A stretch of 64,000 nt of DNA from Candidatus Amulumruptor caecigallinarius (GTDB lineage: Bacteria > Bacteroidota > Bacteroidia > Bacteroidales > Muribaculaceae), in NCBI GenBank assembly GCA_023665575.1, contig JAMPDQ010000001.1, positions 41,424-105,423 on the forward strand. The letters run 5' to 3'. This document shows, piece after piece, positions 46,058-55,471 of this stretch (position 1 is its first letter; each line of letters begins with the position of its first letter). Under the pieces are notes generated by a model, which did not search any database, was not told where the DNA came from, and worked only from the letters and a program-made list of their open reading frames with translations. A program made the position numbers and the translations under genes.

Positions 46058-47085
46058 CACGGCTTATGAAACGTAATCCAAAAAAATACCGCCTGGTGAT
46101 TCTGGGCCACGAATGGGACCTCTACCGGCTGGCATATTCCGAGGCTGTGCATGGCCGGCGAATATACATGGGCGAGAGAGAGCCGAAAGGGAAAATCCTG
46201 CGCTTTCTCTACAAGGTGCATTTCACAGAGAAAATCAACAGGTTTGTGAAGCTCCCGTTCAAAGGGCTGTGGTGTCGATATTGGTTTCGCAAGCTCGACA
46301 AAAATGAGCCGACTGTCTTTCTGATATTCAAAAAATGGCTTGATATGAATGCCTCAACCGGCCTGATTGAGCATATAAAAAGGCATTTCCGCGACAACAA
46401 GGTTGTGTTTTTCTTTCAAGATATTGTTTCCTCATATAGCGGAGGTGCGAATGGCGGAGCTGTCAGACTTGACTATCTGCATGAAAAAACAGACCTGCTG
46501 ATATCTTACGACAAAGCCGATTGTCAAGAATATGGCATGGAGTTTCATCCCACTGTCTTTTCTCATGTTGACATCCCCAAAAACAATAAACCGCGCTCGG
46601 ATGTGTTTTTTATAGGGAAGGACAAGGGAAGGCAGCAGCTTCTCGGACAGATTTATGACAAACTCACGGCTACCGGCTTCAATTGCTTGTTCATCCTTCT
46701 TGATGTGCCGGAGCGTGAAAGAATGTATAAAGGGAAAATCCGGTATATAGACCGAGAGCTGCCATATGCCGAGACACTCGAATATGTGGAGTGCGCGGAT
46801 TGCCTGCTTGAGCTGATGCAGCCCGGAGCTGTGGGTTCAACCTACAGGATGCTCGAAGCAATATCATTCAACAAGATGCTGCTTACAAACAATGCGGCGA
46901 TGCTCGAAAGCGAATATTTCTCACCGGAATATGTGTCGATATTCAATTCGCCTGATGATATTGACATCAAATTTCTAAGGGCGGCATGCTCCGGCATGGC
47001 ATCCAAAAACAGGTTTCACGACAAAATCGGGCCGGAACGCCTGGTGTCATTTATAGAAGAAAAACTTAACATAGAAGTGGAATAG
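46054..47085 (+). CDS. Glycosyltransferase-like protein of the polysaccharide cluster
   Basis: A 343-residue protein not clearly of a named family. It starts KKYRLVILGHEWDLYRLAYS; a central DVFFIGKDKGRQQLLGQIYD and a later YVECADCLLELMQPGAVGST, RMLEAISFNKMLLTNN fit the second Rossmann domain of GT-B/CgeB-type glycosyltransferases, where the E near the latter block binds the donor. No signal peptide or membrane segment is seen, so it is cytoplasmic. It overlaps the TPR gene by 4 nt and starts the run of polysaccharide genes, 3 nt before the flippase. A second start at codon 5 (46066) is possible. Confidence 0.65.
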   Translation: MTRLMKRNPKKYRLVILGHEWDLYRLAYSEAVHGRRIYMGEREPKGKILRFLYKVHFTEKINRFVKLPFKGLWCRYWFRKLDKNEPTVFLIFKKWLDMNASTGLIEHIKRHFRDNKVVFFFQDIVSSYSGGANGGAVRLDYLHEKTDLLISYDKADCQEYGMEFHPTVFSHVDIPKNNKPRSDVFFIGKDKGRQQLLGQIYDKLTATGFNCLFILLDVPERERMYKGKIRYIDRELPYAETLEYVECADCLLELMQPGAVGSTYRMLEAISFNKMLLTNNAAMLESEYFSPEYVSIFNSPDDIDIKFLRAACSGMASKNRFHDKIGPERLVSFIEEKLNIEVE

Positions 47086-47088
47086 ACA

Positions 47089-48342
47089 GTGGCAAAAAGG
47101 TCAACACAGAAAACGCAGGTGCTGCTGCTCTATGTCACCACGCTGATAGGTGTGGTGCTGGGGGTGGTGTCGTCTATTATCAACACACGCTTTGTTGACC
47201 CGCTCGTTTATGGAGATGTGCGATATGTTCAGAACATACTGAACTTCACCGCCTCGCTTTTGTTGCTGGGATATTTCACATCCGGGAGCCGACTGCTTGC
47301 AGTAGCCCGCACGGCTGAGGATGTGGCAAGGGTGAAGGGCTGCATGGTGATTGTGCTCCTGATTACAGTGGCCGTGCAGCTTGTGGTGTGTGTGGCATGC
47401 GGCTTCTTCAACATTGAAAAGGATAATGTGTCATATCTCTTCTGGATATCCCTGCCGGTGTGCGTGTGTCCGTTATTTTTGAATTATGTCAACACCACGG
47501 CCCAGGGCGACAACCAGATAGGCCGACTTGCAGCGGCACGACTGTTGCCGGCATTCATATATGTGCCGATGGCATATTTTGTTTATAGTCGTTTTGGTGC
47601 GGATGCCACAAAAATGATATTGCTGCAGTGGGGCATATCGGCAATCGTAATAGGGGGAGTTATTGTGTCGACACGCCCGCGGTTTGACAATCTGCGTGAC
47701 ACATGGCGAAAATTACGGATAGAGAATAAAACCTACGGCAACCAGCTCTATATAGGGTCGCTTGTGATGGTGGCTACCAATTACATTGCCGGAATCTCAC
47801 TCGGCGTATTTAATGAAAACAATATCGAGGTGGGTTTTTATACGCTTGCTCTGACAATCACCGGCCCGCTGGCCACGCTGCCGGCAATTATCGGCACTGT
47901 ATATTTCAAGAAATTTGCCGATCAGCCCCGCATCCCGGCCAATGTCATGAAGGCAACAGCCCTGCTCACCATCACTTCATGCATAGTTTTTGTGGTTATC
48001 GTGAAGCCTTTTGTGGCATTTCTTTATACCGACACGTATGAGCGGGTGGGCACGTATGCCACTATTCTTTCAATCGGCTTCAGCATGCACGGATTCGGTG
48101 ATATGATCAACAGGTATCTCGGCTCACACGGCTGTGGCAAGTCCATACGCAATGCCAGCATTGCAAACGGTGTGTTCAAGGTGGTGGGCTTTACGCTGTT
48201 TGTGTATCTCTTCAACATATATGGAGCTTTGCTCACAATGGTGTTTTGCTCCGGCATATATCTTGCAATTTTGTTGTATTATTACAGACGGTTCATCTCG
48301 AAGAATCTGCGCGGCGACGGAAGTTCAGAATATTTTTTATGA
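47089..48342 (+). CDS. Polysaccharide flippase (Wzx-type)
   Basis: A 417-residue membrane protein of the MOP superfamily with about twelve hydrophobic helices, such as VLLLYVTTLIGVVLGVVSSI at residues 10-29. It begins with GTG (47089), 3 nt after the preceding stop; no ATG lies close by. The VSSIINTRFVDPLVYGD loop after helix 1 is typical of Wzx. It would move lipid-linked repeat units across the inner membrane. Its last codons and TGA stop lie inside a dispersed repeat (TTTTTTATGAAACAGACTC), suggesting the repeat has replaced the original 3' end. Confidence 0.88.
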   Translation: MAKRSTQKTQVLLLYVTTLIGVVLGVVSSIINTRFVDPLVYGDVRYVQNILNFTASLLLLGYFTSGSRLLAVARTAEDVARVKGCMVIVLLITVAVQLVVCVACGFFNIEKDNVSYLFWISLPVCVCPLFLNYVNTTAQGDNQIGRLAAARLLPAFIYVPMAYFVYSRFGADATKMILLQWGISAIVIGGVIVSTRPRFDNLRDTWRKLRIENKTYGNQLYIGSLVMVATNYIAGISLGVFNENNIEVGFYTLALTITGPLATLPAIIGTVYFKKFADQPRIPANVMKATALLTITSCIVFVVIVKPFVAFLYTDTYERVGTYATILSIGFSMHGFGDMINRYLGSHGCGKSIRNASIANGVFKVVGFTLFVYLFNIYGALLTMVFCSGIYLAILLYYYRRFISKNLRGDGSSEYFL

Positions 48343-48355
48343 AACAGACTCTGAA
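48333..48355 (+). repeat. Dispersed repeat arm overlapping the flippase stop
   Basis: TTTTTTATGAAACAGACTCT followed by GAA. Its ATG (48339) overlaps the flippase TGA as ATGA and is in frame with the next glycosyltransferase. Confidence 0.7.
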
Positions 48356-48356
48356 T

Positions 48357-49424
48357 ATGGAGAATCGTTATATATTTGTAATTCCCGACATGGGCTCGGG
48401 GGGTGCGGAGCGCGTGATATCCATATTATGCAATAATTTCTCCCGTCTTGGCCTGCGCACAGAGGTTTGGATGCTTTTCGGGAGCCGGATGCATTATCAG
48501 CTTCCCGAAAGCGTGGGAGTCAGGACATTCGGCATGCTCAACATGCCGATGAAGCAGCGAATAGGCAGAATGCGAGCTGCATTGCGCGATGCAAAATGCG
48601 GGCAAGGAAGGGTGATTCTTTATGCGTTTCATGATTCCGCGCTCAAATATGCCCTGGCTGCACGCTGTGGATTGGGCGGCATACGCGTGATTTCTGCGGA
48701 GAGAAACAACCCGTATATAAAGGGAGGCTCGCTGCTTTCGCGGATAAAAAACACGCTTCCCTATCTCATGTCGTCACATTCTGTGTTTCAGACTCCGGAT
48801 GCACGGAAATATTATCTTCTGCCGGAAAGTAAATGCAGTGTGATTCCCAATCCCATAACGCCAACCGGCAAGGCGTGGCAAGGAAGCCTTTCGCCGGAGA
48901 AGCTGATATCGGTGTGCAGGCTTCACAGCCAGAAAAACATTCCGATGTTGCTTGAAGCAGTGGGAATGCTCAGGGTGAAATTCCCCGACATTCATCTTGA
49001 CATATATGGAGAGGGAGAGTTGAAAGAGGAGTTGGAGCGGATAATCAGCGGGATGGGATTGGCGCGACACGTGTCGCTGCGAGGAGTCACCCGTGACACT
49101 GCCGAAAAACTTGCGGAAGCTTCAGTGTTCGTCTCAACATCCGATTATGAAGGGATATCCAATTCAATGCTTGAGGCTATGGCCGCCGGGATGCCTGTGG
49201 TTTGCACGGATTGTCCCATAGGGGGCGCCCGACTGATGCTCGGAGAGGGGGGCGGAATGCTTTCGCCGGTTGGTGATGCCGGAGCGTTTGCAAGGCGATT
49301 GGAGGAGCTGCTTGGCGCGCCGGAGCAGGCGCGCCGTATGGCGGCGAAGGCAAAACAGACATCATTAAAATATTCACCTGAATCAATATCATTGCAATGG
49401 CTGAAGGCGGGAAGAAGAAAATAA
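48357..49424 (+). CDS. Family 4 glycosyltransferase
   Basis: A 355-residue GT-B enzyme. It starts ENRYIFVIPDMGSGGAERVI, the GG-AERV block of GT4 enzymes. The donor-binding C-terminal domain shows LISVCRLHSQKNIPMLLEAV and the E-x7-E motif in EGISNSMLEAMAAGMPVVCT (about residue 265). It would add a sugar to the growing lipid-linked repeat unit. Start: ATG 48357 is preferred; an in-frame ATG at 48339, provided by the dispersed repeat and coupled to the flippase stop, would add MKQTLN. It overlaps the next gene by 28 nt. Confidence 0.9.
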   Translation: MENRYIFVIPDMGSGGAERVISILCNNFSRLGLRTEVWMLFGSRMHYQLPESVGVRTFGMLNMPMKQRIGRMRAALRDAKCGQGRVILYAFHDSALKYALAARCGLGGIRVISAERNNPYIKGGSLLSRIKNTLPYLMSSHSVFQTPDARKYYLLPESKCSVIPNPITPTGKAWQGSLSPEKLISVCRLHSQKNIPMLLEAVGMLRVKFPDIHLDIYGEGELKEELERIISGMGLARHVSLRGVTRDTAEKLAEASVFVSTSDYEGISNSMLEAMAAGMPVVCTDCPIGGARLMLGEGGGMLSPVGDAGAFARRLEELLGAPEQARRMAAKAKQTSLKYSPESISLQWLKAGRRK

Positions 49425-50539
49425 AAGTGCTGGAGGTGGCCTATCTCTTTGATTATGGCGGGATACGGGCCTTTATAATGAATTATCTCAGATATATCGA
49501 CAAGGAGAAATTCGATGTTGACATATATGTGTTTGGTGATGATTCGTCGCCATTCACAGAGGAGGTGCAGCGACTTGGCGCAAGGATTTTTTTCGAGCCG
49601 GAAAATAATGCCAAAAAGAATATACCGCGATTTATAAGGCAGCTTTATCACTTTATGAAGGAGCATGGCCCCTACGATGTGGTGCATGCCCACACCAATC
49701 TTATCGGTGCATGGGTGCTGATTGCTGCGAAGCTGGCCGGGGTTCCCCACAGGCTTTCCCACTCGCACACCACCGACAATTTCCGCGACTCCCTGATTCA
49801 GCGATCCTATTCCGGATTGCGAAGATGGATTGTGAACCGGCTTGCCACGGGCAAACTCGCATGCGGAAAATTGGCCGGCGAGAATATGTATGGAAAGGGT
49901 GCGGATTTCAAAGTCGCTGTAAACGGAATTCCGACAGAGAAGTTTCTCACTCCTGACAGAGCGAATGTGGAGGCGTTGCGCAGAAGTCTTTCAATTCCCG
50001 AAGGTGTGAGGGTATATGCCAATGTAACGCGGCTTGACACGCAAAAGAATCATCTTTTCGCCGTGGAGGTGTTTAGGGAAATTCATAAAATCGATCCGGA
50101 TGCAATTTTTATATGCGGAGGTGTGATTCCCGACCTCAGCTCCACAGAGAAAGAGGTGAAAAATAAAATCAGGGAGTATGGTCTTGAAGAATTCTGCCGG
50201 ATTACCGGTCCGTTCAAGAGGGTGGAGGATTTATATCATCTGTCGGATGTGTGGATATATTGCTCGATATTCGAGGGTTTGCCGTTCGGGCCGATAGAAC
50301 TGCAGGCTGCCGGAGTGCCGGTGTTGGTGTCGGATGTCATCACTCGCGAAATCGATCTGGGGCTCGGCCTGCTGCATTTTCTTTCGCTTGACGACTCTCC
50401 GCAAGTGTGGGCGCGAAAGGCTGTATCGATTAAAAAAGAGGGATTGCCCCTTGAGAAGATCAAGAAGGCATTCGCGATGCATAATTTTGACATATCACAG
50501 AATGTTAAGAATTTGGAACAGATTTATGAAGCGCGTTAA
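49397..50539 (+). CDS. Family 4-type glycosyltransferase (EpsF-like)
   Basis: A 380-residue GT-B enzyme: KIKVLEVAYLFDYGGIRAFI at the N-terminus, DVVHAHTNLIGAWVLIAAKL, and RLSHSHTTDNFRD in the acceptor domain. The donor domain has NVTRLDTQKNHLFAVEVFRE and SIFEGLPFGPIELQAAGVPV, containing the E-x7-E motif. It is a cytoplasmic or membrane-attached transferase of the cluster. The N-terminal 28 nt overlap the preceding gene, and the last 14 nt overlap the beta-helix gene, so translation is likely coupled. Confidence 0.9.
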   Translation: MAEGGKKKIKVLEVAYLFDYGGIRAFIMNYLRYIDKEKFDVDIYVFGDDSSPFTEEVQRLGARIFFEPENNAKKNIPRFIRQLYHFMKEHGPYDVVHAHTNLIGAWVLIAAKLAGVPHRLSHSHTTDNFRDSLIQRSYSGLRRWIVNRLATGKLACGKLAGENMYGKGADFKVAVNGIPTEKFLTPDRANVEALRRSLSIPEGVRVYANVTRLDTQKNHLFAVEVFREIHKIDPDAIFICGGVIPDLSSTEKEVKNKIREYGLEEFCRITGPFKRVEDLYHLSDVWIYCSIFEGLPFGPIELQAAGVPVLVSDVITREIDLGLGLLHFLSLDDSPQVWARKAVSIKKEGLPLEKIKKAFAMHNFDISQNVKNLEQIYEAR

Positions 50540-51890
50540 ATGGTCAATATTGTTGCCGGCTCTTATTATAGCGGTGATGTTTGCCGCGATTCCGATGCGG
50601 GCGGCTACGATAATCCTGAAGCGGGGGCTGAACTTGCAGTCGCAGCTCACGGGGGTGGGAAATGTGTTTGTGGTGAACGGAAGTTTCGATCTTGGGGGAG
50701 ACACCATACAGTTGCCCGGCAAAAGCGTCATAAAGTTTGGCAAAGGGGGCAGATTGCAGAACGGAGTGATAAGAGGAAGCAATTCGAGGATAATAGCCGA
50801 CAACAGGGAGATTTTTCGCAATGTCAATGTAGCGGGCACATGGAGGCAGACCGATGTATATGGCCGGTGGTTTCGTGCCCCGGGAGGCAGGAAGCCGGCC
50901 AATCAATATTTTTGCAATCTGATGTTGCTCTGCAAGGGGGATTCGATGACGCGGCTCTACACTCCGGCTGCGACATATTATGTTGAGGCCGTGAGAAAAT
51001 CCGCACCGATACTGATGCCCTCCAATGTGTATTGGCAGAACAGGTCAACAATCATGATGTTGCCGTGCAGCTATGATTTCTTCAATACGGTTTATATCCA
51101 CCGACAGAGGAATGTGACAATTGATGGCGGCACATTTATTGGAGATTCTCGCACCCACACCGGCACGAAAGGGGAGTGGGGACACGGCATAAGATGCGGC
51201 GGCTCGGAGAATGTGGTGATAAAAAATGTGACAAGCTCATATTGCTGGGGCGATGGCATTGACTTGATTGAAGGAGACGACTCCGATGGGAATGCCACCG
51301 TGAACTGTAGAAACGTGCTGATAGAGAATGTGAGATGCCGCAATAACCGGCGTCAGGGATTAAGCATAGAGGCTGCCGAAAATGTGGTGGTGAAGAATTC
51401 AGAATTCTCCGGCACCGGCCATCCGGCCTTCACGGAGCCGGGGGCGGGCATAGATATAGAGCCATGGACCGGATTGGAGGGGAAAATCAAAAATGTCACG
51501 ATTGACAATTGCCGGTTTTCCAACAACAAGGGTCCGGATTTGCGGTGTCACACATATTTCTATAAAAACGGCATGCCGCGCACCGGTGGGGATGTGGAGA
51601 TAAAAAACTGCACCATGGGAGTGTGTGAATTCAGAAATGCCATCGGTGCAAAAGTGGAAAACTGCAACATCACCGAACGGTTGCAGATTCGCGATTCGAA
51701 GCAGATTGATTTCGAGAATTGTGTGATTGAGAAATATAAGGAAATCGGCAAGTGCTCCGCAATTGAGTTCAGACAATGTGAGGTGCTCGACAACACGGGT
51801 TTGGTGATAGGGATGGCAGTCGGCACAGGTGTGTTGGCCGCATTGCTGATTCCGAATTGCAAATATCAGATTTCAAATTCCGGGACATGA
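50526..51890 (+). CDS. Secreted right-handed beta-helix protein
   Basis: A 454-residue exported protein: signal peptide from ATG 50526 (residues 1-24, ending near PMRA), then parallel beta-helix coils rich in Asn and repeated hydrophobic triplets, such as RNVTIDGGTFIGDSRTHTGT, SENVVIKNVTSSYCWGDGID and ENVVVKNSEFSGTGHPAF. The GDGID and HG-I blocks resemble polysaccharide lyase or epimerase beta-helices. In an exopolysaccharide cluster it may trim, modify or hold the polymer in the periplasm. The C-terminus has a hydrophobic stretch (VIGMAVGTGVLAALLI) that could anchor it. An open frame upstream of the signal peptide is not used. Confidence 0.82.
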   Translation: MKRVKWSILLPALIIAVMFAAIPMRAATIILKRGLNLQSQLTGVGNVFVVNGSFDLGGDTIQLPGKSVIKFGKGGRLQNGVIRGSNSRIIADNREIFRNVNVAGTWRQTDVYGRWFRAPGGRKPANQYFCNLMLLCKGDSMTRLYTPAATYYVEAVRKSAPILMPSNVYWQNRSTIMMLPCSYDFFNTVYIHRQRNVTIDGGTFIGDSRTHTGTKGEWGHGIRCGGSENVVIKNVTSSYCWGDGIDLIEGDDSDGNATVNCRNVLIENVRCRNNRRQGLSIEAAENVVVKNSEFSGTGHPAFTEPGAGIDIEPWTGLEGKIKNVTIDNCRFSNNKGPDLRCHTYFYKNGMPRTGGDVEIKNCTMGVCEFRNAIGAKVENCNITERLQIRDSKQIDFENCVIEKYKEIGKCSAIEFRQCEVLDNTGLVIGMAVGTGVLAALLIPNCKYQISNSGT

Positions 51891-52897
51891 TGGGTGAAGT
51901 GTTGTTTTCAATAATCGTGCCGGTCTATAAAGTCGAGAAGTATCTTGCTCGGTGTGTGGACTCGTTGCTGGCACAGGATTTCGATGATTATGAGATTGTG
52001 CTGGTAGACGATGGCTCGCCCGATGCATGCCCCGCCTTATGCGACGAATATGCGGCGGCGCACGAGCGTGTGAAAAGTGTGCACAAACCAAACGGCGGGC
52101 TGAGTGACGCCCGGAATTTTGGAGTGGGGGTTTCTTCAGGAAAATATATAACGTTCGTTGACAGCGATGACTTTTGGGAGGGGCGTGATGTGTTGTTGCG
52201 CATCAATGATTTGGTAAAGCGATACAATCCTGATATTGTGGTGAGCGATTTCATCAAATATTATGAGGCAAGCGACAGCTTTCTCTATCCGCAGACAGTC
52301 GGGGAGCAGGCCCCGAATGGAAAATCCGCGCCGGAGATGCTGCAATATTTTTATTTCAAATGTGCCGACCTCAGGATTGCCGCATGGCAGAAATTCGTAA
52401 GAAGGGAATTGGCGATGGCTCATCCGTTCACAAAAGGTTTGCTGTCGGAAGATATCGACTGGACATTCTCCATATATCCGGAAGCAAAAACAATAACAGA
52501 ATGTGACACGCCCTATTATTGCTATCGCCAGCAGCGTGAAGGCTCAATCACCAACAGCAATGCCGCAAAACGTATAGACAATCTCTTCACGATAATCGAC
52601 AAATGGGAGGAGCCGTTGCTTAGGATGCGGACGGATGAGGCCGGGCGTGAAATCTATCTCGGCTATCTTGCCTATCAGCTCTCTATCATAATGTTGATTG
52701 CCAACAGCCTGCAGCGAGACGAGAAGGAGCGAGTGTTGGAGAGAATAAAGCAACACAAACATCTTTTCAGATATAAGACGAATGCGAAAACTTCAAAGGT
52801 AAGGATGCTTGTGAGGGTTGTTGGAATAAGAGCTGCTATGAAGGTGATGAAGCTATATTATGACAGACGGGAGAAACTTGCAATAAAAAAGGTGTAA
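51887..52897 (+). CDS. Family 2 glycosyltransferase
   Basis: A 336-residue GT-A enzyme: SIIVPVYKVEKYLARCVDSL at residues 6-25, the nucleotide-binding VLVDDGSPD, the DxD-like metal site ITFVDSDDFW (about residues 86-95) and later AWQKFVRRELA and LSEDIDWTFSIYP, where ED(I)DW is the usual catalytic region. It has no clear membrane helices. The ATG at 51887 overlaps the beta-helix stop as ATGA; a second ATG directly follows. It is the last gene before a gap with its own promoter-like elements. Confidence 0.93.
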   Translation: MMGEVLFSIIVPVYKVEKYLARCVDSLLAQDFDDYEIVLVDDGSPDACPALCDEYAAAHERVKSVHKPNGGLSDARNFGVGVSSGKYITFVDSDDFWEGRDVLLRINDLVKRYNPDIVVSDFIKYYEASDSFLYPQTVGEQAPNGKSAPEMLQYFYFKCADLRIAAWQKFVRRELAMAHPFTKGLLSEDIDWTFSIYPEAKTITECDTPYYCYRQQREGSITNSNAAKRIDNLFTIIDKWEEPLLRMRTDEAGREIYLGYLAYQLSIIMLIANSLQRDEKERVLERIKQHKHLFRYKTNAKTSKVRMLVRVVGIRAAMKVMKLYYDRREKLAIKKV

Positions 52898-52934
52898 AAA
52901 GCGTTAATAAACGGGATTGAAAGGGAAAAAATAT

Positions 52935-52971
52935 TAAATTTGGAGTCGCAAATCGTTTGTGAACGATTTTT
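52935..52971 (+). promoter_or_regulatory. -7 element and start-proximal hairpin before wzc
   Basis: TAAATTTG (52935-52942) is followed by a perfect 8-bp hairpin AAATCGTT-TGTG-AACGATTT (52950-52969) with TTT just after. The hairpin would form at the very 5' end of the wzc mRNA or end the upstream one. No -33 TTTG at standard spacing. Confidence 0.5.
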
Positions 52972-53050
52972 AATAAGCATATTGTGCTGATGCTCACAGT
53001 ATAATATCGGAATATAAAAATATCAGGAATTCAAATATAGAACGCTATAT

Positions 53051-55459
53051 ATGGGACACGACAACCACCCATCGTATGAAATAGATGAGAATCTGATGCC
53101 GGGAGGAGCCGGCAGTAAGTTGAAAAATATCATTCCGCTCAGAGACACAGTGAAAGCCACGCTGCAGCGTTGGCCCTGGATTCTGGCCTCACTCACTTTC
53201 TTTCTTTTTCTGGGTGCGGCCTACATACTAATCACCCCGAAAACCTACACACAGACCGCCTCTATGGTGATTAAGCAGGATGGCGAGGGCGCATCAGCCG
53301 CCATGCTCGGCGATCTCCAGAGTCTCGGCTTGTTTTCAAGCAATAACGATGTTGAGAATGAGCTCGAAACTTTCAAATCGCCCGACTTGATGGAGGAGGT
53401 GGTAGACTATCTTGATTTGTCAACCACATATTACAAACCGGGTAAATTTCATGACACGGTGATTTTCGGCACTTCCCTGCCGGTGAAAGTCTCGCTTCCG
53501 GGCTTGTCGGAAAAATCTTCGTGCAGTTTCAAGATTGAAGTGACTCCGAAGGGGGAAGTGACGCTCTCCAAGCTTGCATATCTGATTCCCGGCCCGGGCA
53601 AAAAGAAGAAGATTAAGAGTAATAAGGAATACAAAGGGAAGCTCGGCGCACCGATTATGACCGAAGTCGGCGCCATAACAGTGAATCCCACGCAATATTA
53701 CAAGCCGACGGAAAAGGATATGGAGATTGTTGTGGACAGAGATTCACGCGGCTCCACAATCCGCTCGTTTGAGTCGCGCCTTGCGGCAGACATCCCCAAC
53801 AAGAAGTCTACCGTGATACGCCTTACATTCAACGATCCCAACCTCGAACGGGCAGATTCCGTGCTTGCCGGACTTATTGCCGCATACAATAACAACTGGA
53901 TTGAAGATAAAAACATTGCTGCCGCACAGGCCTCGCGCTTCATCGACGAGCGCCTGAATGTGATAGAGAAGGAGCTTGGCGGTGTCGATTCGGATATCTC
54001 CAACTACAAGAGTGAGAATCTTGTGCCGGATGTGGCGATGACAGCCAGCGCCGCAATGCAGTCGGAACAGAAGCTCACTCAGGATATTCTCGGCCTCACC
54101 GGCCAGTTGCAGAGCCTTTATAAAATACGCGCATCTATTTCAAAAGAGGGTGCTTATGAGACACTCCCGGCCAATACCGGACTCACCGACCTTGCTATTG
54201 AGCGTCAGATTACCACCTACAACCAGAAGATTACGGAGCGCAACCGGCTTCTGGCTCAAACGAGCGACAAAAATCCCCTCGTAAAGATTCTCGACAAGGA
54301 TATTGCCGGACTGAGCACTGCTATTCATGGCTCGGTTGACAATTCAATCCGCACTCTCGAATCGCAGATAGGCACACTGCAGAGTGCGCGCGCACAGGAA
54401 ACTTCCAAACTGGCAGCGACACCTACGCAGGCAAAAAATCTGCTTCAGCGCGAACGCCAGCAGAAAGTGAAGGAAAACCTTTATCTCTTCTTGTTGCAGC
54501 GCCGTGAGGATAATCAGTTGAACCAGTCGTTCACATCATATAATAACCGTGTGATTATCCGTCCGGGTGGAGATCCCGACCCCACAAAGCCGAAGGTGCC
54601 GCTGATAATGGGTGCGTGTTTTGTGCTCGGCTTTATTTGTCCGTTCCTGACTACTTATGTGCTTGAGACACTCAACACCAAGGTGCGCGGCCGCGATGAT
54701 GTAAAGGGACTGCGCACACCGATGATCGGAGAGATTCCGGAAGTTCCGGCCAAGGAGATGGCTGAAAACGAGAATGAGCCTCTTGTGCGGCAGGGCAAGC
54801 GCGACATAGTGAATGAAGCCTTCAGAGTGCTCCGCACAAACATCAATTTCGCGCGCGTCTACAAGCATCAGTGCAATGTGCTTGGCATCACCTCGTTCAA
54901 CCCCGGCTCCGGAAAGACATTCATATCATTCAATGTGTCGGTGGCGTTCGCACTCCGCAACAAGCGTGTGCTGCTGATCGACGCCGACATGCGCAAGTCG
55001 GCAACATCAAAATATGTTGGCAATCCGAAGAAGGGTTTGTCAGACTATCTCAATGGAGATGAGAAAGATGTTCGCTCGCTGCTTGTCAGTGTGGAAGGAA
55101 CTCCCTCGCTGCAAGTGCTCCCCTCCGGCAAACTGCCGCCGGCTCCCACCGAGCTCATAGAGCGCCCCGAGTTCGGCAAAATGATAGAGGAGTTGCGACC
55201 CGATTATGACCTTATTCTGATAGACTGTCCGCCGATTGACATTGTGGCTGATGCCAAGATTGTCAATGAATTTGTAGACAGAATGATATTTGTGATGCGT
55301 GTGGGTGTAATGGAACGTTCGATGGTGAAAGACCTTGATGAACTTGCCAACGCGAAGGAATATAAGAAGATGGCATTTATTCTCAACGGTGTGCCTCTGG
55401 CGCGCAACAGCTTCGGAAAAATTGCCTATTCCTCATATTCATACGCATACGGCAATTGA
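53051..55459 (+). CDS. Wzc-like polysaccharide tyrosine autokinase
   Basis: An 802-residue fused Wzz/BY-kinase. N-terminal transmembrane helix near residues 37-60 (WPWILASLTFFLFLGAAYIL), a long periplasmic coiled-coil part, and a second helix around residue 515-535 (PLIMGACFVLGFICPFLTTY). The cytoplasmic kinase domain has Walker A FNPGSGKTFISF (about residue 616), Walker A' VLLIDADMRKSAT and Walker B LILIDCPPIDIVAD. The C-terminus ends in a tyrosine cluster (YSSYSYAYGN) that is autophosphorylated in this family. It controls polymer length and export together with Wza. Confidence 0.95.
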   Translation: MGHDNHPSYEIDENLMPGGAGSKLKNIIPLRDTVKATLQRWPWILASLTFFLFLGAAYILITPKTYTQTASMVIKQDGEGASAAMLGDLQSLGLFSSNNDVENELETFKSPDLMEEVVDYLDLSTTYYKPGKFHDTVIFGTSLPVKVSLPGLSEKSSCSFKIEVTPKGEVTLSKLAYLIPGPGKKKKIKSNKEYKGKLGAPIMTEVGAITVNPTQYYKPTEKDMEIVVDRDSRGSTIRSFESRLAADIPNKKSTVIRLTFNDPNLERADSVLAGLIAAYNNNWIEDKNIAAAQASRFIDERLNVIEKELGGVDSDISNYKSENLVPDVAMTASAAMQSEQKLTQDILGLTGQLQSLYKIRASISKEGAYETLPANTGLTDLAIERQITTYNQKITERNRLLAQTSDKNPLVKILDKDIAGLSTAIHGSVDNSIRTLESQIGTLQSARAQETSKLAATPTQAKNLLQRERQQKVKENLYLFLLQRREDNQLNQSFTSYNNRVIIRPGGDPDPTKPKVPLIMGACFVLGFICPFLTTYVLETLNTKVRGRDDVKGLRTPMIGEIPEVPAKEMAENENEPLVRQGKRDIVNEAFRVLRTNINFARVYKHQCNVLGITSFNPGSGKTFISFNVSVAFALRNKRVLLIDADMRKSATSKYVGNPKKGLSDYLNGDEKDVRSLLVSVEGTPSLQVLPSGKLPPAPTELIERPEFGKMIEELRPDYDLILIDCPPIDIVADAKIVNEFVDRMIFVMRVGVMERSMVKDLDELANAKEYKKMAFILNGVPLARNSFGKIAYSSYSYAYGN

Positions 55460-55471
55460 TGCGCATTTGAC

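Noticed and set aside
50334..50525. 64-codon extension before the beta-helix protein
   Set aside because: It lies over the end of the glycosyltransferase gene, while a good signal peptide begins at 50526.
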